A stretch of 7,042 bases of DNA from Calditrichia bacterium (GTDB lineage Bacteria; Calditrichota; Calditrichia; RBG-13-44-9; J042). The stretch covers positions 1 to 7,042 of the forward strand of contig JAUIFT010000130.1 in the NCBI GenBank assembly GCA_030430345.1, in the 5' to 3' direction. Below the pieces are notes generated by a model, which was given only the letters and a program-made list of their open reading frames with translations, did not search any database and was not told where the DNA came from. The first letter of the stretch is position 1, and each line of letters begins with the position of its first letter. Both the position numbers and the translations under genes were made by a program. This document shows, in pieces, positions 6,392 through 7,042 of this stretch.

Positions 6392-7042
6392 ATGCATCGT
6401 TTTAAATATCTGATTTTGGGCATTTTTATTTTTGTTTCCGGATGTGCCTATTACAATACCCTTTTCAACGCGAAAAGAAGCTACAACGAAGGCATTAAGG
6501 CCATGCGCGAAAACCCGGATCAGAATAAACTGCCAACCAACGCAAGAAAGAATTTTGAGACCACCATCGAAAAATGCTGGAAACTGATCGAATTGTTCAG
6601 CGAGCAAAGCAAATACGCGGACGATGCCCTCCTTTACATCTGCAAAAGTGAATTTCAAGTCGAGAAATATGCGCAATCGCAAAAACACCTGGAAAACTTT
6701 ATTACCAAATATCCGGAAAGCCCATTGCTGCCGGAAGCTTACCTCTGGTATGCGAAAGTATTGCTGAAAGACGAAAAAGTCGATGAAGCCAATGAGTATT
6801 TTATCCGGGTGATCGACAATGCAAAGGATTCGAAAATCCGTTCCCAGGCCAATTTTGAACTTGGCCTATATGCTTTCGAAAAGAAAGACTATGACCAGGC
6901 GATCGATTATCTGGAGCGGGCGCTAAAGGAAAAAATCGATAATGAGTTCAAAGCTTTTCTGCTCTACTATTTAGGGGAAGCTTATTATATCCAGAATAAA
7001 TATGAAGAGGCGATTGATCAATACAAAAAAGTTGAGAAATAT
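6392..7042 (+). CDS. TPR-repeat outer-membrane lipoprotein, partial (BamD-like)
   Basis: The first 217 codons of a gene that runs off the right edge. It begins MHRFKYLILGIFIFVSGCAY: a short basic start, a hydrophobic stretch and a lipobox VSGC with Cys18 as the lipidation site, so the mature protein should be a lipoprotein, probably in the outer membrane since Asp does not follow the cysteine. From about residue 70 it is helical TPR sequence: YADDALLYICKSEFQVEKYA, LENFITKYPESPLLPEAYLW, ANFELGLYAFEKKDYDQAID and YYLGEAYYIQNKYEEAIDQY. The 'KYPxSPLLPEAY' spacing is typical of BamD/YfiO-like and related TPR lipoproteins, which assemble outer-membrane proteins. The mature start CAYYNTLFNAKRSYNEG recalls a longer TPR lipoprotein of FCB lineages instead of canonical ~250-residue BamD, so I do not assign the gene name. 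Total length cannot be seen. An outer membrane, and so a diderm cell, is implied. Confidence 0.82.
   Translation, partial: MHRFKYLILGIFIFVSGCAYYNTLFNAKRSYNEGIKAMRENPDQNKLPTNARKNFETTIEKCWKLIELFSEQSKYADDALLYICKSEFQVEKYAQSQKHLENFITKYPESPLLPEAYLWYAKVLLKDEKVDEANEYFIRVIDNAKDSKIRSQANFELGLYAFEKKDYDQAIDYLERALKEKIDNEFKAFLLYYLGEAYYIQNKYEEAIDQYKKVEKY

Noticed and set aside
1..7042. New defence, mobile or biosynthetic system
   Set aside because: The genes belong to common families with housekeeping or regulatory roles; no cas, toxin-antitoxin, transposase, integrase or array signature was visible.

Overview
The window looks like ordinary chromosomal DNA from an FCB-group bacterium, perhaps Calditrichota, KSB1 or a relative. 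That placement is inferred from protein style and not from any marker gene. The clues are a short-looped NtrY-like kinase paired with a Fis-type sigma-54 activator, a TPR lipoprotein whose mature end begins CAYYNTLFNAKRSY, a GGDGT/PKTIDND-type phosphofructokinase, and roughly 50% GC. The exception is the first ~150 bases. These are about 65% GC and encode, on the opposite strand to the kinase, a piece of a proteobacterial-looking LysR regulator.

Layout. Positions 1 to ~160 hold a LysR substrate-binding-domain fragment (+ strand) that abuts and replaces the last residues of a sensor histidine kinase (- strand, to 1448). The kinase overlaps by 11 bases the 3' end of its upstream partner, a sigma-54-dependent response regulator (1438-2814, -). 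A 180-base intergenic stretch separates this operon from a divergent rightward run. That run is a YprB-like RNase H-fold exonuclease with a TPR-like C-terminus (2995-4251), an ATP-type group III 6-phosphofructokinase (4334-5428), an unusual class III-like sirtuin with a TTG start (5509-6276), and the first 217 codons of a TPR lipoprotein (6392 to the right edge). The gaps between the rightward genes (82, 80 and 115 bases) show one decent promoter candidate, ahead of the phosphofructokinase gene, and no convincing intrinsic terminator. No RNA gene, insertion sequence, CRISPR array or other repeat element was seen.

How the genes work together. The kinase and regulator form a two-component pair: autophosphorylation at His233, transfer to Asp56, and sigma-54 promoter activation by the regulator. 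The rightward genes are housekeeping or metabolic functions (nucleic-acid processing, glycolysis, NAD-dependent deacylation, envelope) with no obvious single pathway. I found no convincing new multi-gene system. The observations most worth pursuing are the abrupt LysR/kinase junction at the left edge and the set of substitutions in the sirtuin's NAD-binding motifs.
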